64,000 bases of DNA, taken from Carallia brachiata. Its lineage: Eukaryota > Streptophyta > Magnoliopsida > Malpighiales > Rhizophoraceae. Position 1 is the stretch's first letter, and the number at the start of each line of letters is the position of its first letter. Below, piece after piece: positions 23,608 to 35,370 of the stretch. The notes under the pieces are model-generated. The model saw only the letters and a list, made by a program, of their open reading frames with translations. It was not told where the DNA came from and did not search any database. The translations under genes were made by a program, and so were the position numbers. The DNA lies in NCBI GenBank assembly GCA_021464245.1, contig JADCRB010000059.1, forward strand, positions 160,798-224,797, given 5' to 3'.

Positions 23608-25836
23608 TGTCTGTCGTGACAGCTGATCCTGCCACCTTCTATTAGGTTCTGTTTCACCTTTCAAAGTTTGGTGAGGGCAGAATTGCTGTTGATTAAGGGT
23701 AATAATCGTTCAACAATGCACATGCTACTGATTGATTGATACAAAAAAAACAATCTTTAGCAGAACATATCGCACCCGGTGAATAGCCAGGCTTCTCTTC
23801 TCTTCCATTCCATATGTACATGTTGTAAAAAAATGACAGATTATACGATTGATTCGTGTGGAAAGGTTCTTTCTGTACCGTGTAACATTGTTTCATTCTT
23901 CAAAGAAAATTAGAAAATAGAATAAAAAGAAAAATTTAAACATATTGTTCTTGTTCACATTCTTTTGTAAATCCAGGTATGATGATGAGTCCCCATCTCC
24001 TGCCAAAAAATAATCTTCGATGGCAATGATGAAGACACTGTTTTCACAACTATTGGCTGGTGGAACATTGCGATTCTTTGTCACAGTGAACTTTTGTGAC
24101 ATCCCACATGTTAATTTCCCTTGTCTTGTGCGAAAACGGAAAGAGTAGTTCTCTTGCATTGCATCATGTAGAGCTTCTCTAGCTTGTGAGGTTTTCACCC
24201 ATTTGATATTAGACGACATAAAATCTACAAAAGTGCTGATGGGATAAATGCAGAAGTTTACGGTCTCTGTCTTTGGTCTCTGTCTTTGCAATTCTTTAGA
24301 ATGCGTATCAGTGTGAGTGACAAAGTTATTGGTATGGTAAATCTTGAATGAGCATGTTTGTCAAATTGTTGCAGATGTTGCTTTTTCTGACCTGGTGAAG
24401 AATGGTAGGATGTGTGTTAACTCCGGCACTCAGTGATGTGAAAAAAAAAATGGAAAAAGAAAAAACAAGCAAGCTGCATATTGTATATCTCAATACTGTC
24501 ACCAGCTGCACATTTATCTTAATCTTGGTCTTTGTCCTTGAAAGCAAGTGTTTTACAGGAGATTATTACCATTGACATGTCTGCAATTGACAGAATAGAA
24601 TGCTCGCCTTTCTGGTTCTTCGTAGCTGTAAAGTTGTTTTGCGACAATGATTGCTTGAAATGTAGACATCGAAGCTTAATGCTTGCTTTAAGAGAAGACA
24701 ACCCAAGAAAAAGGAGACTTCAGAGAGAGAGAGAGAGTGCAAGGGGAATATCACAGTCAATTGTTATTCACACGCGGCAAAACGTTGCATATGCACGTGA
24801 AAAGAACGCAAAAGTGGTTCTACAATGCTTTTTGTGCGTGTACGAAATATTTTTTTTGTGCGAATACTAAAAATATCGTCATATTAAATATTTATTAATA
24901 AATTTTTATTATATTTTAAGATCTTATTTAGGTTGGTTCAAAGTAATCAACTTATTAAATTAAAGATTAGACAATTTCAAATAAAAAAAATAATTATCTT
25001 TAACAAATTTTGACTACAACTCGAAGGCACGCGTGAAAAAAATATTCAAAAAGTCACATACTTTATATCCACCAGACGTTGACTTTTAGTTTGAAATTAA
25101 GAATTCGGATAATTTTACTGTTAAATTTTATGGGCAGTGGCAACGTCTTTGCATTCTAGGGGCCTGCAATTGCGGCTGTTATTAACGGCGAGAATTCCGC
25201 TTCAAGACATGGCCCTCATTTGGATACCATTCAAATCAAGAAGCAAAGGCACACACACACAAGAGTGGTCCTGAGTCCTGACTACTAACTCCTGAAAATT
25301 GTCACCAAGGCACTTTAGATATACACGCCCCCTTAGATCAAATTCGTTATCAACGAGTGAGTGATCGTTGATCAAGATGTTATAAAATGAACACGGAGTA
25401 AAGCTTGGCAGGGAAACCTTTTTTGGTCAACTGGGGGAGGGGAAGCTTTTTTTTTTTTTCCAGGATTTTGGATGATTAATCTCGAACTCGGATCAAATCA
25501 TCAATTTTTTTTTTCCCTTAGTGATCAATTATGGGAGCAAGTTAAAGGGGAAAGAAATTGTTGTGGTTCCATCTCATCTAGAAGTCCAAATCATACTTGA
25601 CCGGGTGCATTATGCCATTAGCACAGACAGCAGGACGCATCTCCTCCCATTACATATGAATGGTTTACCGTTTTCCTTTCTTTTCTTTATTTCTTTTCCG
25701 TCCATGAACCGACTGTGAGTTTCATAATAAAGACATAATAAAGACAGTTCTCTTTATTTTCATCAATCTCACACTCGTTTCTTATAATTAGAACTCAAAA
25801 TATTTAAAATAAAAATCTTAACTTTTAATTACGATA
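23608..25836. other. 3' flank of ATG18 and intergenic sequence
   Basis: Includes the likely 3' UTR of ATG18. A 132-codon open frame on the minus strand (24291-23893) has no recognisable domain and ends in a low-complexity Phe-rich tail, so I do not call it a gene. A (GA)n tract lies at about 24722-24738. Confidence 0.45.
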
Positions 25837-26412
25837 TGTTGGAGTATAAAATATAAAAGTCTTATATTGAAAAGGAAGGGAGGAGTGAAGTAATATATAA
25901 GTATAGTTAGAAAATCCATAACCTAAACGTTAAGGTTTTAGGTAATATGTGGTGTCCAAAATCTCATTTAATATTAATTGTTTCTTCCTTATTGTTATCC
26001 GTTTAAATTATTTGGCCTATACTTCTACAAATCCTTACATGGTATTAGAGTCCGAATGTTATTGCCCCTCACATTTAATGGTGAACTAGAGCTAGTCTAG
26101 GTGAACTGGATCCAACTCAGGTAAGTTGGACTTTCGTTATTTGTTCACGCTTCCAGCCTAAATGAGCTGGGCTCATCTCAGGTGAGTTGGACTTTCGCGT
26201 GAGGGGGTGTGTTGGAGTATAAAATATAAAAGTCTCATATTGGAAAGCGAGGGAGGAGTAAAGTAATATATAAGTGTGGTTAGAATACCCATAACCTAAA
26301 CTTTAAGGTTTTAGGTAATATATAGTATCCAAAAACTCATTTAATATTATTTACTTCTTCCTTATTATTATCCGTTTAAATTATTGGACTTATACTGTTA
26401 CAAATCTTTACA
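25837..26412 (+). mobile_element. TRIM retroelement (terminal-repeat retrotransposon in miniature), complete
   Basis: Two direct repeats of 203 bp each (25837-26039 and 26210-26412) start TGTTGGAGTATAAAATATAA and end TTACA, about 88-90% alike. Immediately inside the left repeat is TGGTATTAGAG (26040-26050), a primer binding site for initiator tRNA-Met. A GAGGGGG polypurine tract precedes the right repeat. The 170 bp interior codes for nothing. Flanks are CGATA on the left and CGATG on the right, a nearly intact 5-bp target duplication. All this fits a TRIM, which needs enzymes from another element. Confidence 0.9.
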
Positions 26413-27069
26413 CGATGACCTTTCTTTAAGAGATTTTTTCTTTTTCCATAACCATACATTCAGAATGACAATACTTGTTTGGTTCACACGGGAACAATAT
26501 CTCGACAATTTACCCGAAAACAAAAACCAATTACCTTGGTTTTATACACTGTTGACTACGATAAGACAAAATTGTGCATCATTCATCCGGTGCATTTATG
26601 CGTCAACCACGATTTACACATTTCTTCTCTTTGCATAAAAAACCTGTTTGTCCTTCTGCCCCAATTGATGCACAAATGAAAAAACTGGTAGTTGAAAAAA
26701 CACATCAAAGAGCTGTATCCTATTTAAGTTAACAACGTGTACAACGAGAGAATTTCAGAGACGGAAGACCATTTGAATTTTTTTCCCAGTAGAAAAAAAT
26801 TCGTAGTATCAATGAACCTATAGGAATTGATTTTTCATTTCGTTCACATGCTTTAAAAAATCCAAATTCATAGTTTTCTGCCTTCTGTAATATTTTAAAT
26901 ATTTGAAACATTCTGTCTTGGATCTTATTGGTTGTGATCTATCTATCCTATGAAGTGAACATTAAATATTTTTGGGATCTATCTCCTGTGACAGAAGTTG
27001 CAATAATTCAATATTACTTAAAGATTGTCTTATTTGTTAATGTCATATCGTAGACTTTCATGATTTAGT
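26413..27069. other. Intergenic sequence
   Basis: No gene recognised; short open frames only. Confidence 0.4.
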
Positions 27070-27550
27070 TAGAATTCTTATTAGGAAAACCCAATTAAAA
27101 TTTCTATACTTAATTTGGATTCCTATCAAGAATTCAAATCGCATTAGAAAAAAAAAATTTAATCATGATTTCTAACACAATTAAAATTTTTATAATTAGT
27201 TAGGATTCCTAGATTCAATAGGAATCAAAATTGCATCAGAACAAAATTTCTAATTATGATTCCTAGTCCAATTAGAATTTTTATCCTCAATGATAGGAAT
27301 CCTAATTAAATTCGAAAAAAAATTCTAATCATTATTCTTAACTCATTTAGGATTCATATTCATTAAGGATAACTATTACAAATGGGAATTCTAATTGTAT
27401 TCATTAGTCGAAATTTCTAATCATGATTCCTAGTCTAATTAGAATTTCCATACTCAATCAATATTCTTAGTTCAATTAGGATTCCAATTAAAAAAAATTC
27501 CTAATTAGAATTCCTATTCCAAAAAGAATTTACGTACTAATTAGGATTGA
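27070..27550. repeat. Degenerate tandem repeats of AATTAGGATTCCTA type
   Basis: Units such as TAGGATTCCTA, TTAGAATTCCTA, AATTTCTAATCATGATTCC and TCTAATTATGATTCCTAGTC recur many times in both orientations through this stretch, with loose spacing of about 60-130 bp. It is non-coding; it may be an old satellite or a decayed repeat-rich element. Confidence 0.6.
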
Positions 27551-29231
27551 AAACCTGAAGCAAACAAAAAAAGAGAGAAAAAGAGGGGAAGACAGCTGAG
27601 TCCATTTTCTTTTCATTTTAGATTAAGCAAATTGAACACTAAAATATCTCAAATTTAAATGTTGTTGAAGTCAATTAACTAATAAAAACAGATTAAGTAA
27701 TTTGCACTCCCGATTGAGTGCAATACAACTACTCTACAAAACATTAACCCAACAACAAAACTAGCAAACAAAAAGCAGTCATCATTTTTGCTCTAAAAAA
27801 TTTTAGGAAGTCACTAACTATAAAACATAGTAATAAAGTTATCTAAATCCTTAATTTCAAGTTTAGGGTCTAAACTCTAATTGCTAGGAATAACAAAATT
27901 TTTTGGGGCTTTTCGAATGCACATAAAACTTTCTTTTTTTGGTAAGATCATGACATAGCCTCTTTTTTTGTGGGATCAAAATCATGACTAACCTTCTTAA
28001 AATTTTATGCATCCTCCGCCAGTTTGAAGAACACCGTACATCAGAAACAGAACCAGTGCGGCCCACTTATAATTAGGGCTGCTCTTAGCCTAAGACTACA
28101 AAGCATTGGTATCCAAATCTGCATATGCCTAGGTTGGACTCCGGCGGCCTGCTGCCAAATAGATCCTTGGTCCTGGGATCCATGTCACCGGCCCATACAC
28201 CTCAATTATTCTCATATTATTCATCTATTGGAAAAAAATATTCACCTATATAAGAATTAGAAATTTTCATAGAAATAGAAAATATTAACCAAAATAAAGT
28301 TTGATCTTTGAATTCTACAATTTAATTTTATCTATGTCTATTTCATGTATTTTTATATTTAAACTTTAATTCATTGAAAAAGCTTGAGACGTAATATTTC
28401 TTTCTTAAAAAAAGGCATAGTTCATATTACTATTTGCAATTAAAAAAAAGAGAAATTGAAAGAGGTGAGCAGTGAATTTTCTACGGATACCTTTTTTTTT
28501 TTTTTTTGTCCTTCTTTGAAGTGAGACGTGTCAAGTAAGAATGTCTTCTCACATTCTATATAAAGAATTTTTTTTTAATCAATGTTAATTAACTTATTTG
28601 AGGTGTGTTTTTTTTTTTATCTTATTTGAAATTGTGGAATTTTAAAATAAAAGAGCTCTCATTTACTCTAAAAAAAATCCTCAACACCGCATGGTAACAC
28701 AAACACCTGGAGATGACAAGTCTCCAAACCATAAATTGTTAGGAAGTTGTTACGGACAGTTACTTTTTACCTTCTCTTTTACAGATAGTAATTATAAATT
28801 AATACATCAATACTTTTTAATGACATTTTTGTAATATTTTTGATATTTAATTTTTTAACAACCAATCAATAACTGTTACGTAAGCAATAACTATAAAAAA
28901 AATAAAAATAATTATTACTAATATTTCTTATCCTGTTAGTGATCCAGAAATCCAGAAAAAACAATCAAGAAGATCAATAAAAGACAGGGTGCAGGACTTT
29001 CAAATATTTTTTGGCCTCATCGGAATGCAACTGTTTTCATTTCCCAAGAAAAAGAAATCCTCAAACTGGGGCCCCAAAATTCAAACTCTCATCAGCCCCC
29101 CAAAAATGTGTCTTGGAAAACAAAACAAAACCTTTTCTCTGAGCTTATCTCCCAACATCATTTCTCCACCATAAAAACCCTAGCAAAAACCCTAATCTCG
29201 ATTCCCAAATCCCTTCGCCACCACCAAAAAA
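27551..29231. other. Intergenic sequence and promoter of the coiled-coil gene
   Basis: No gene recognised. The segment 29150-29231, C-rich with several AAACCCTA blocks (plant telo-box-like elements common in leaders of growth genes), is probably the 5' UTR of the next gene. Confidence 0.45.
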
Positions 29232-31080
29232 ATGGCCAAAAAGAAACTGACCCACAAAACCCAATCTCCCAAAGAAGAGAACCCACAAGAAAACCCCAAG
29301 ACCCAAGACCTGGCCATGGAGGACGCCAAAGAAAAGCTGCAAAGCCTGAAATCCCTCAACTCTATGCTTCTTAAAGAGACCTTTGAGCGCAGACAACAAG
29401 TGGAGTCTTTGGTTCATGCCAAAGATTCTTTGGAGACTGAGTTGACTCGGTGTTTCGCAGAAAAGTCTGCATTGGAATCTGAATTAAGCTGTTTGGATGA
29501 TGAGAAAGTGAGTTTGGAGGTAGACAAGGGAGTTTTTTGTGTGTTTGTTGAGAGCTGGCTTGCGGAATGGGTTTTTCTGTTGATGAGTTGGTTAGAGAGA
29601 AAGCAGAGATGGGGACTGAGATTGGGTTCCTGAAGGGTGAAATCAATGGATTAATGGCGAGTCTTGAAAAGGAAAGGGAAATCTCTAGCCGGGTTTGTCG
29701 GGAGGGATCTTTTAAGGACTGATTTTGACTGCTTGGGGCAGGAGGCAACTGTGTTGAGAGAGAGATTGATTAAAGTGGAGGAAAAGGAGAGGATAACTGA
29801 GGAGGAGTTTGCAAAGTTGGAGAGTGAACCCATGTTGGTTGAGCAAAAGAAGGATTTGGAGGAAAAATTGAGGAGCTAACGAGGCAGAGGAATTTGGCTG
29901 AGATGAACTTGGTGGAGAGTTTGAAGGAAAATGAGAACTTAAAGGAACAGTATAGGGGGATTGTGAGGGAGAAGAATGCTATTGAAATCGAGAGAAATGG
30001 ACAAAGGTGAAAATTGATGAATTGGACAAAGAGGTGCAGGAATTCAAAGGCATTCTATCCTGTTTGCAAAAGGAGGGGAAGGTTTTGAGGGAACAAATTT
30101 TGGTGTTGGAAAAGAGTTGTGTTGAGGCAGCAGAGAAGGAGAACTCAATGGCGATGGAGATTGATGCTTTAAAGGAAGAGGGAAAGGAAATGGACAGCAC
30201 TATTTTTTCTTTAATGGAGGACAAGGATTCGAGAGAGAGCTGTCTGAAGATGCTTAATGTTGAAATGACAAACAAGGATGAACTGATTGAGAAATTGTTG
30301 CGAGAGAAGAATGAGATAGAAGGGGTGAAAGCTGGTAAAGAGAGAGAAATTGCTGAGCTGTATGAAGAGATAAGTAGACTAATGGATGTTGATCTTGCAA
30401 TGCAAGAATCCATTAAAAGAGAAGAAGATAAGAATAAGGAACTCCAATCAGAAGTTAGGCGTAGCAGAGATGCTCTGGAGAAAGTGCAGCTCGAGAGGGA
30501 CGATGCTTTGAAGAATTTAGAAGACGAGAAGAAGACTGGCGTGAACTTGAAGTTAAGGCTGCAGGCACTGGAGACAAGGAATGAAGAGACTTATGAAAAG
30601 TTCGCAAAGATGATGACTGAGCATGAGGATCTGATCAGCAGAAGGAACGAATTGGAAAGACAACTTGGTGTATTGAAGAATGAAAAAGATCTAGTGGAAA
30701 ACAATTTATTGGATGCAGAAAAAGAAATTGACGACATGAGGATTAGAATAGAATCTGCCCGCGGTAACTCAGAAAGAGCATTGAAAATGTTGAAGAGCAC
30801 CGTAGAATTGGTTGGTCAATCTGGTGATGTGAAGGAAGGAGTATTTCTCACCGAAAGGAAGCTTGATGATGAAGTTGATCCATATGCTGCAGAGCTTGAA
30901 ATTATCAAGAATGCTTTCAGAAACAAGGAAATGGTCGTTGTGGAGATGAAGCAGCAAGTGGAATTTCTGCAGGATTCTGTGGCAAAGGCTCGTAAGCAGA
31001 ACAATTTTTGGAGTATGGTTACTTCAGCAACAACAATTGTTGCTGCGGCAATCCTTGCATATGTTGCCAAACTGCGTTGA
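29232..31080 (+). CDS. Tail-anchored long coiled-coil protein (frame broken four times)
   Basis: An intronless gene. The ATG at 29232 opens a Lys/Pro-rich N-terminus, then heptad-rich Glu/Lys/Leu sequence runs almost to the end. The final 25 residues (WSMVTSATTIVAAAILAYVA then KLR) form a single hydrophobic anchor, the layout of a tail-anchored protein facing the cytosol. As written the coding frame changes near 29552, 29702, 29872 and 29995. The pieces are 29232-29552, then the frame giving GFSVDELVREKAEMGTEIG, then 29703-29870, then ELTRQRNLAEMNLVESLK, then 30004-31080. Missing bases of 1, 2, 1 and 1 nt would restore one frame of about 617 residues. Plant peroxisomal-mitochondrial division factors (PMD) have the same coiled-coil plus C-tail plan but are shorter; I could not assign a family. 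No stop codon interrupts the coiled coil except through these shifts. Confidence 0.7.
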
Positions 31081-33604
31081 GCAGTTCACTTTAGGTTACT
31101 GTCAGTTTCAACTGTTGAGTAAGATTACGTGAACACATTTAGTGAGATACGCGATTAGTTGCTCATCTATATTTTTCCCTAACTGTTTTGGGTTTTGACA
31201 AATTGGAATCAAGTTCAACTTGAGGGAAGGAATGATGCCGTTTGGTAGACTTTTAACTTTGACTTTGCAATAATAATGTTTCTTAAATTTAGGATTAAAC
31301 CTTAAAATTGGTACTTTGGCTTTTCAGCTCTCATTTCTTTGTTTATGTGCACGAATTTGAAATTCTTTTGTTGCAGCATTATACTCCATGAATGATTAAC
31401 TTATTTCTACTTTCAGTTTAATAGAGAGTATGCATCATCTTAAAGTAAAAGCCTGTTTGACTTACTTTTGTTGAATGACGTTAATTATTGTTGTTGCTGA
31501 AAACTACTGCTGGTGGTTTAAAAAAGCTTAATATTTAGTTAAATTTATATAGTTTCTTGCTTTTAAAATTGTTATTATGACCTGTTGGGACATTATATAG
31601 TTTTTTTTGAGCAAGTGAGGGGACATTTTATTCTAAAAAAAAAAAAAGAGGTGGGACATTATATGGTTGTTTTATATATATATGGCCTTGAGAGTACTAA
31701 GAAAGATTGTCCCTCATGTGTGATTTATATATTTGTGGGCTTTGCCAACGAAAATGAGAGGTATTTGTATTTTATGAAGTTATTTTAGTCTTCAAAAAAT
31801 AAATTAACTGTAATTTGACAGAAAAAAAATTGATCTTTGCTTTTTCCATCCGTTATTTTTGGCGAGACTTATCAGCAAACAACAACCCAATAAGTAATAA
31901 TAATAAGAAACACAATTGTACCTAGTTTTGGGAAGGTGAAATATCAACAGTTACTCTGAAAAATTGAACTAAACAACCTTAAATATTAACAATACAAACC
32001 CTGAATTGGGTAATTAGCTTTGGATGATTATACATCTATTTCGACTCTCGATGGCTTTCTGGATATTTGTGTGGTTATGTTTCTTCCTCTCTCAATATCG
32101 ATTCCAATTTTATTGAACGCCCATGAACTGAAGGGACTGATCATATATCTTCCTGTTATAAGCATTAGGACGTAATGCTTACCCAGTATTTTACGGTCGA
32201 TGTACCTTCATTTGGCCACGACTTTACACTCGTAATAACCATTGCAAACTCGATTTGTCACTAGCTGGCAATGTTGTGTTTTTTTTTTGATGGTAGGATA
32301 GAAAAGTTGACAATCAATGTAAAATACATTTTTCAACATTTTTTGTGAAATTAAATATGTTGAATATCCTCTAATAAAAAAATAATTAATTTTAATTTGC
32401 ATTTCTTAACTACACACAACCGTTTATTACACTTGTTGTGACACTTGTAAATGTGCTAAAAGTTGATCCTGTTGGCACACAACACTACACAAGTATTGTT
32501 TGCATGTTAATAGTTTTTAGTATTCATGCCCTTTTTATAAATAGGAAGCACAAGTAAAAAATGAATAGCACATATAAAGAATGAAGTTTTGTAATAGGAT
32601 GGAAAATTGGATTGCAGTTAGCTAAAATATCCAACTTACATCTGACATGTTAGACCAATTAAGATAATGGAGGAAACCAAGAATAGATTTAACACGTAGG
32701 AAAAGAAAGCAATTACAACTACAGATTTTCATGGCAAGCATAACAATACCGTAGGCAGAAATTGAAAAGCTTATAGGCAGAAATTGAAAAGCTTAAAAGC
32801 AACTTATATCGTACATTAGTTAAGCAAAAGCTACATTTTTCGAGGTATGGCATTGGCAAGCTAGAACCTTAAATGTATTAATTTGATTTGATTTTTGACT
32901 GCACAGGTACTATGATGCTAGCAATTTAAATAATGATTATTTCATATACTGTTTGAATATGTATTAAGTCAGGGGAGAGACTTATGGTAAACTTCATCAT
33001 CATAATGTATATTTTATTATAATATTGAAGGACATACTCAAATTAGAGGATAAGCCTTGAATGCAATTTGAAATGGCGATTCTGCAAACATCTTCATATA
33101 TTATACATACACTAACGTATAAACATACAGATGACAAAAAGTACTTTCGCTGTTCCAAAATTAGCTTATATCACATTAGCCGGGCACCAAGCCTGACATA
33201 TGATTTGGTGTAACCCCTCAATCCCTTCTTCCTCTCCATCCTTTCTTCTGGCCGAAGAAGACAGACTGGGTAAGTTATGTGGGTCTGCTAAACCTGTCAA
33301 ATAGCTTTCCACCGTCCGAAATCTTCATAAATTACACCAACCGAAAGCGTAAACAATTCGATGTGGGAAAAAACACATCCCAAACCAGCTAAATGCTAAA
33401 TCACCGATCTACAGCCGGGACAAAGTATTGTGGTTTCTGGATTGAGCAGCATCAGAGACCAATCCAGCAGAACCCAGCAATCATGATTAAACAAACAGTA
33501 ATTAGTAACCACACAAACTTATAAACAAGCATACAGCCCTTTACCTCCTCCAAGTGGAATGTCAAGCTTCAGTCACGTATGGCTGCCAGTCCTTAAGGTT
33601 AAGT
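31081..33604. other. Intergenic sequence between convergent genes
   Basis: Holds the 3' UTR of the coiled-coil gene on the left and, on the minus strand, the GID1 3' UTR on the right. A 20-bp block (AGGCAGAAATTGAAAAGCTT) is directly duplicated at 32753-32794. No gene is seen in between. Confidence 0.5.
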
Positions 33605-35370
33605 CTACTTAAAGTTAGAACTCACAAAGTTGCTTATCTCCTCCATGACTGTATGGAAGTGATTGTTATTAGGTAACAAGTAGAATCCTATCGTTGCTTG
33701 CTCCAGATATAGAAGTTTTGCATCTTGACCAGCCTTCTTCAACCCTTCAAAATAAGCCACTTGCCAATCCTGAATAAGATCCAGGCCAGCCACCACGATA
33801 AGACTCTTTGGGAACTTCACTCCTTCAAGGCTTTTACCCCTTGGACCAAATGGATTACAAGCAGGATGGTCCCTATCTTCTCCCTCAGGAAGAAAAGCTC
33901 TCCAATACCAGTCCCTGACCTGGATACTGACAAAATATTTGCCATCTAATCGCTTTTCTGACTCTGTTCTCTCTTGTCCACCAAACATGGGGTTGAGCAG
34001 TATGTTCCCCAATACTTGTACTCCAGATTCTACTGCTCTTAAAGCAACATGATGCACAATGTTACCACCAGAGCTATCACCCGACAAGTATATATGAACC
34101 TTTGAATCCTTACTCGCAAGCCATGTTCGTGAGTTGACCCACTTAAGAGCTGCCCAGCCATCATCATAAGCACATGGGTAGCGATTTTCAGGTGCACGCC
34201 TATAGTCCACAGAGACCACCACAGCCTTACAAATGCTCACTAGTCGGCGACATAGAGTATCATATATGGCACTGTTTACAGAAGAGTGGGCAAAGCTTCC
34301 ACCATGAAAAAAATTATGACAGGGACAACCTCAGAGTCCACAGGCTTCTCAAGTTCAATGATATTTGGTTGTGGCTCTTCACCCCTAGTCGGGCGATATA
34401 TCCGGCAAAGAAGGTTAGTCCCACGGTCAATGATAACATCAAATGAGAAGACCCCATTCACTGGCCTTGCATTGGCCGGAACTTTTCGCTCCAGGAATTC
34501 ATCCAAGTGGCGATTGAATGTGCCATCAGGACGACGGAGGAGTTTGTAATCCAACTTGAACTTGGATATGAGGACCCGCGTGTGCAACGGAACCACCATC
34601 TGCAGAAAAGTACAGAGGAAAGCTATAAACTTTGAAGCAACCAAATAACATTCATTTGAGATCTTTGCATGGATTGCGGTAGTTATTCCATTCATGTGCC
34701 AAGCTGAACTAGAATGTGATCGATGAAACCCAACCCAATCTATACACATCCACTTTCAAAACAACACCCATATAACATGTCAAATAATGGAATTATCCAT
34801 ATTTAAATGAAGCCATCCAAAGTAAAGAGGATCCAGAGCCAGAACACAAATGAGCAAATATCAACTTTTCGACTTACAAGGCAGAAATCCCAAAAAAAAA
34901 AAAAATGAAAATTAAAAAAAAAGAAGAAGAAGACCCACCAATTTCATAATCTCAAGATCCAGTCAAACTTCAAACAAATCCTTTCCAGACCACGGAGATG
35001 AAAAAACAACCAAAGAAGCTTCCCCTTTTCACAAAAAGCACAAATGGAAAACCCAAAATGCAAACTACTGAGAATCCATAAAAGAAAGATAAAATAGAGA
35101 AAACAGTTCCCTAAATCCACTCAAATCAGAAGAAACCTCATCAATTATTACGCCTAATCCAAACTAAAACCACCTGATTATCAACTTTCAAGCACCCAAT
35201 TCGAAACATCAACTCCCCAAAAAAGCCAAAGCAGACCCATTAAACAATCTCTATATATGACCATCAAGCCAGTCCTCCAATTATAAAAAAAAAAAAAAAA
35301 CAAAACAAAAAAACAGAGAAAACAGCTTGTACCTTGCTTTCGTTCAGGTTAACTTCATTACTCCCGCCAT
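33605..35370 (-). CDS. GID1: Gibberellin receptor GID1 (two exons, two frame-breaking deletions)
   Basis: A soluble alpha/beta-hydrolase-fold receptor that binds gibberellin and then DELLA repressors in the nucleus. Exon 1 is 35370-35333 and exon 2 is 34599-33605, split after the first 13 codons as in known GID1 genes. Diagnostic sequence: KLLRRPDGTFNRHL lid region, VNGVFSFDV, VVVSVDYRRAPENRYPCAYD, GDSSGGN nucleophile loop, and ATIGFYLLPN, where the hydrolase catalytic His is replaced, as in all GID1. Two single-base losses break the frame. In exon 1 the run after ATGGC has three G rather than four (plus-strand CCC at 35363-35365). In exon 2 a run of seven T (plus-strand A at 34307-34313), where eight are needed, destroys the HGG oxyanion motif. 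Adding both back gives exactly 344 residues, the standard GID1 length. NNNHFH near the end suggests the GID1A/C rather than B group. Confidence 0.92.

Noticed and set aside
23893..24291. 132-codon open frame, minus strand
   Set aside because: No domain, atypical amino-acid make-up with a poly-Phe end from a T/A-rich stretch, and it lies in the 3' flank of ATG18; likely chance.
29145..31070. Ser/Phe-rich minus-strand frames opposite the coiled-coil gene
   Set aside because: Antisense shadows of Glu/Lys/Leu-rich codons; no independent evidence.
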